A stretch of DNA of 7,481 nucleotides from Methanosarcinaceae archaeon. GTDB taxonomy: Archaea > Halobacteriota > Methanosarcinia > Methanosarcinales > Methanosarcinaceae. This document shows, one piece after another, positions 5,936-7,481 of the stretch. Within the stretch, counting starts at the first letter, position 1. The number at the start of each line of letters is the position of its first letter. The stretch is taken from the NCBI GenBank assembly GCA_030655675.1, contig JAUSPM010000242.1, positions 1-7,481 on the forward strand. The letters are read 5' to 3'. The notes under the pieces are model-generated. The model was not told where the DNA came from. It searched no databases and was given only the letters and a program-made list of their open reading frames with translations. The position numbers and the translations under genes were made by a program.

Positions 5936-5940
5936 TTTAT

Positions 5941-5950
5941 GACTATAGTC
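5941..5950. repeat. Perfect 10-bp palindrome GACTATAGTC abutting the nadC stop
   Basis: GACTATAGTC equals its own reverse complement and begins immediately after the nadC stop codon. It may be chance in an AT-rich spacer or part of the downstream promoter architecture. There is no U-tract to make it a terminator. Confidence 0.3.
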
Positions 5951-6784
5951 TCAATCGTCTGACATCGAAAATTCAAGACTTACATCAATCCACTGCGCTT
6001 TGTGGATAAGTGAACCCATGGAGATAACATCGACACCTGTTTTTGCATACTCGATAACATTATCCTGATCGATCCCGCCTGATGCTTCGATGATAACGGA
6101 GTCTCGAAGTCCTTTTCGCTTCAACATCTCTACGGTTTGAATCACCTCTCCAGGCTCCATATTGTCCAGCATGATGATGTCAACACCCATACTTGCAGCA
6201 AGGATTGCATCATTTGTAGATTCCACTTCAACTTCGATCTTTTGTGTGAAACTTGCCATTTTTTTGGCGGATTTGATGGCGTTTTCAATCCCCATCATCT
6301 TAATGTGATTATCTTTTAGCATTATAGAATCAGAAAGATTGAACCTGTGTGCATCCCCTCCGCCTGCAACTACAGCCATCTTTTCAAATTTGCGGATGCC
6401 GGGTGTTGTTTTTCTTGTACATGCAATACGCACCTGCGAAAATGGTTTCACTTTGTTGACACAACTGCGTGTCAATGTCGCTATGCCTGTAAGATGTCCC
6501 AGAAAGTTCAGTACAAGTCTCTCTGCACGGAGAATTGACACCGTACTGCCGCGAAGGGTGAATATCACGTCACCTGCAAGGACATCATCACCGTTTGAAT
6601 AAACGGTCTGTGCATGGATATTGAAATAATCAAAGAATGCATTGGCCACATCAAGGCCTGCAAGTGTGCAGTCCTGTTTTGTGAAGATGGTTGCATCTAT
6701 AATTTCATCCGGCACGATTGTGCATGATATATCATTATATCCGAGATCTTCATCAATGAATTGTTCAATTTCACGAATAAGCAT
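5951..6784 (-). CDS. nadC: Nicotinate-nucleotide pyrophosphorylase (quinolinate phosphoribosyltransferase)
   Basis: Converts quinolinate and PRPP to nicotinate mononucleotide, CO2 and pyrophosphate in de novo NAD synthesis. The 277-residue length is normal. Landmarks are the N-terminal helix LIREIEQFIDEDLGYNDIS (2-20), AERLVLNFLGHLTGIAT (87-103), the substrate-binding TRKTTPGIRKFEK (123-135), GGGDAHRFNLSDSIMLKDNHI (141-161), EVEVES (184-189), IMLDNM (204-209) and EASGGI (233-238). The phosphoribosyltransferase barrel and the quinolinate-binding Arg, His and Lys residues all appear intact. The ATG at 6784 follows a GGTGA at 6793-6789. It is divergent from nadX, and 105 bp separate its stop from the next gene on the same strand. 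Confidence 0.97.
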   Translation of the reverse strand: MLIREIEQFIDEDLGYNDISCTIVPDEIIDATIFTKQDCTLAGLDVANAFFDYFNIHAQTVYSNGDDVLAGDVIFTLRGSTVSILRAERLVLNFLGHLTGIATLTRSCVNKVKPFSQVRIACTRKTTPGIRKFEKMAVVAGGGDAHRFNLSDSIMLKDNHIKMMGIENAIKSAKKMASFTQKIEVEVESTNDAILAASMGVDIIMLDNMEPGEVIQTVEMLKRKGLRDSVIIEASGGIDQDNVIEYAKTGVDVISMGSLIHKAQWIDVSLEFSMSDD

Positions 6785-6816
6785 CCATTCACCACATCTA
6801 CTTTATGTCTCAAGAG

Positions 6817-6826
6817 ATTTATATGC
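6817..6826 (-). promoter_or_regulatory. TATA box of nadC
   Basis: On the minus strand GCATATAAAT (6826-6817) sits 37 bases before the nadC ATG. A start near 6796 would leave a short leader that just includes the GGTGA ribosome site. Immediately upstream lies the 16-bp inverted repeat at 6828-6843. Confidence 0.5.
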
Positions 6827-6827
6827 T

Positions 6828-6843
6828 TTCAATTGATATTGAA
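6828..6843. promoter_or_regulatory. Inverted repeat TTCAAT-TGAT-ATTGAA upstream of nadC
   Basis: Perfect 6-bp arms around four bases lie directly upstream of the nadC TATA box and within the shared nadC/nadX intergenic region. Position and symmetry fit a dimeric regulator site, for example an activator or NAD-responsive repressor. No such protein is identified here. A nearby direct repeat, AGTAATAA at 6843-6850 and 6857-6864, is spaced 14 bp. Confidence 0.4.
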
Positions 6844-6884
6844 GTAATAACTAATCAGTAATAAAATGATGGAACCGTTATCAA

Positions 6885-6930
6885 TTTTGTACTATATTTT
6901 TGTACTATATAAGAGCGTAAAAGAGCGTAA
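6885..6930 (+). repeat. Two adjacent perfect tandem duplications forming the nadX promoter
   Basis: TTTTGTACTATAT occurs at 6885-6897 and again, directly abutting, at 6898-6910. It is followed immediately by AAGAGCGTAA at 6911-6920 and again at 6921-6930. All copies are identical. The second 13-mer runs into a TATA box (CTATATAA, 6905-6912) placed about 28 bases before the nadX ATG, so the core promoter is partly doubled. Confidence 0.9.
6905..6912 (+). promoter_or_regulatory. TATA box of nadX
   Basis: CTATATAA is centred about 27 bases upstream of the ATG at 6936, and no Shine-Dalgarno sequence precedes that ATG, so the transcript is probably leaderless. A second partial box lies 13 bases upstream in the first repeat copy. 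Confidence 0.55.
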
Positions 6931-6935
6931 TTAAC

Positions 6936-7481
6936 ATGTTTAAGGTAGGAGTTGTCGGATGTGGTGCGATCGGTGCTGAAATATGCAAGGCGATCGATGA
7001 AGGTTCAATGGGTGTCGAATTGTATTCGATCTATGACAGGAATGATGAAAACATAGCAGCTGTAAAAACACAGTTGAAGAACATGAACCCACAGATACTC
7101 GACATTTCAGAGATGGTACAACATGCTGACCTTATTGTTGAGGCTGCATCACAGGCGGCAGTGCCTGAAGTTGCTTTAACTGCACTAAATGCCGGATGCG
7201 ATGTTATGATCATGAGCATTGGTGCATTTGCTGATAAAAAACTCCGCGATACGATATTTGGTCTTGCAAAAGATAAGGGTTGCAAAGTGTATCTTCCATC
7301 CGGTGCAATAGTCGGGCTTGATGGATTGAAATCTGCCATGTCCGCAGAAGTATATTCGGTTACTCTTACCACACAAAAACCTCCGCGTGGTCTTGCAGGT
7401 GCTCCATATATTGTCCAGAATAATATTGACCTTGATAAGATCACAAGCAGGACTGTAATATTTGAAGGAACTGCAAACGAA
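6936..7481 (+). CDS. nadX: L-aspartate dehydrogenase, 5' part (cut by window edge)
   Basis: Oxidises L-aspartate with NAD(P) to iminoaspartate, the precursor that NadA condenses into quinolinate. The frame is open for 182 codons to the last base; the family is about 265-270 residues, so roughly the last third is missing, including the catalytic His region. Visible are the Rossmann GVVGCGAIG (5-13), the acidic residue in SIYDRN (31-36) expected to contact the cofactor ribose, VEAASQAAVPE (68-78), MSIGAFAD (93-100), PSGAIVGLDGL (121-131) and TTQKPPRGL (145-153), all characteristic of NadX. The start is the ATG at 6936 with no ribosome site and a TATA box about 27 bases before it. It is divergent from nadC, consistent with joint control of NAD synthesis. 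Confidence 0.95.
   Translation, partial: MFKVGVVGCGAIGAEICKAIDEGSMGVELYSIYDRNDENIAAVKTQLKNMNPQILDISEMVQHADLIVEAASQAAVPEVALTALNAGCDVMIMSIGAFADKKLRDTIFGLAKDKGCKVYLPSGAIVGLDGLKSAMSAEVYSVTLTTQKPPRGLAGAPYIVQNNIDLDKITSRTVIFEGTANE

Noticed and set aside
7031..7444. 137-codon open frame on the minus strand
   Set aside because: It lies wholly opposite nadX, which has clear family motifs; its product shows no recognisable domain.

Overview
The window looks like a chromosomal piece of a methanogen-related euryarchaeon (Methanosarcinales or ANME-like; inferred from protein flavour, not proven). The reasons are archaeal TATA-type promoters with several apparently leaderless starts, Shine-Dalgarno sites of the GGTGA/GGAGG/GAGG type, TTG used as a start codon, a CetZ-type tubulin homologue, an archaeal-style PPC/DUF296 protein, an archaeal winged-helix regulator, and NAD synthesis through aspartate dehydrogenase. 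Most of it is ordinary core-genome content. I see no transposase, phage gene, CRISPR array, toxin-antitoxin pair or defence cassette.

Layout. Positions 1-845 hold no convincing gene. The segment starts inside a perfect 8-bp tandem repeat (15.75 copies, cut by the window edge), followed by AT-rich sequence carrying a scattered set of short GC-rich hairpins, three of which share one core. From 846 to 2117 (minus) lies enolase. A 157-bp intergenic region separates it from a divergent 125-residue winged-helix regulator (2275-2652, plus), which may control itself or its neighbour. Minus-strand genes then follow: a PPC/DUF296 protein (2778-3215), a CetZ/tubulin-like GTPase (3400-4506), a secreted, membrane-anchored protein with tandem DUF11/CARDB-like domains (4571-5845), and nadC (5951-6784). 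The last gene, nadX (6936 to the right edge, plus), is divergent from nadC and truncated by the window.

How the genes work together. nadX and nadC are two steps of de novo NAD synthesis (aspartate to iminoaspartate; quinolinate to nicotinate mononucleotide) and share a 151-bp divergent promoter region. The middle step, nadA, is not in the window. The surface-protein gene and the CetZ gene are 64 bp apart on the same strand with no U-tract between them, and a strong hairpin plus U-tract follows CetZ, so they may form a two-gene unit linking a cell-surface protein to a cytoskeletal GTPase; this is inference. Enolase is a glycolysis/gluconeogenesis enzyme.

The most unusual signals are not genes. 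They are (i) the octamer tract, which is closed in all frames on the plus strand but fully open on the minus strand, where an ATG-initiated frame with a correctly spaced TATA-like box enters it; (ii) two back-to-back perfect tandem duplications (13 bp and 10 bp) that form the nadX core promoter and 5' flank; and (iii) the GC-rich palindrome family in the 845-bp gene-free segment.
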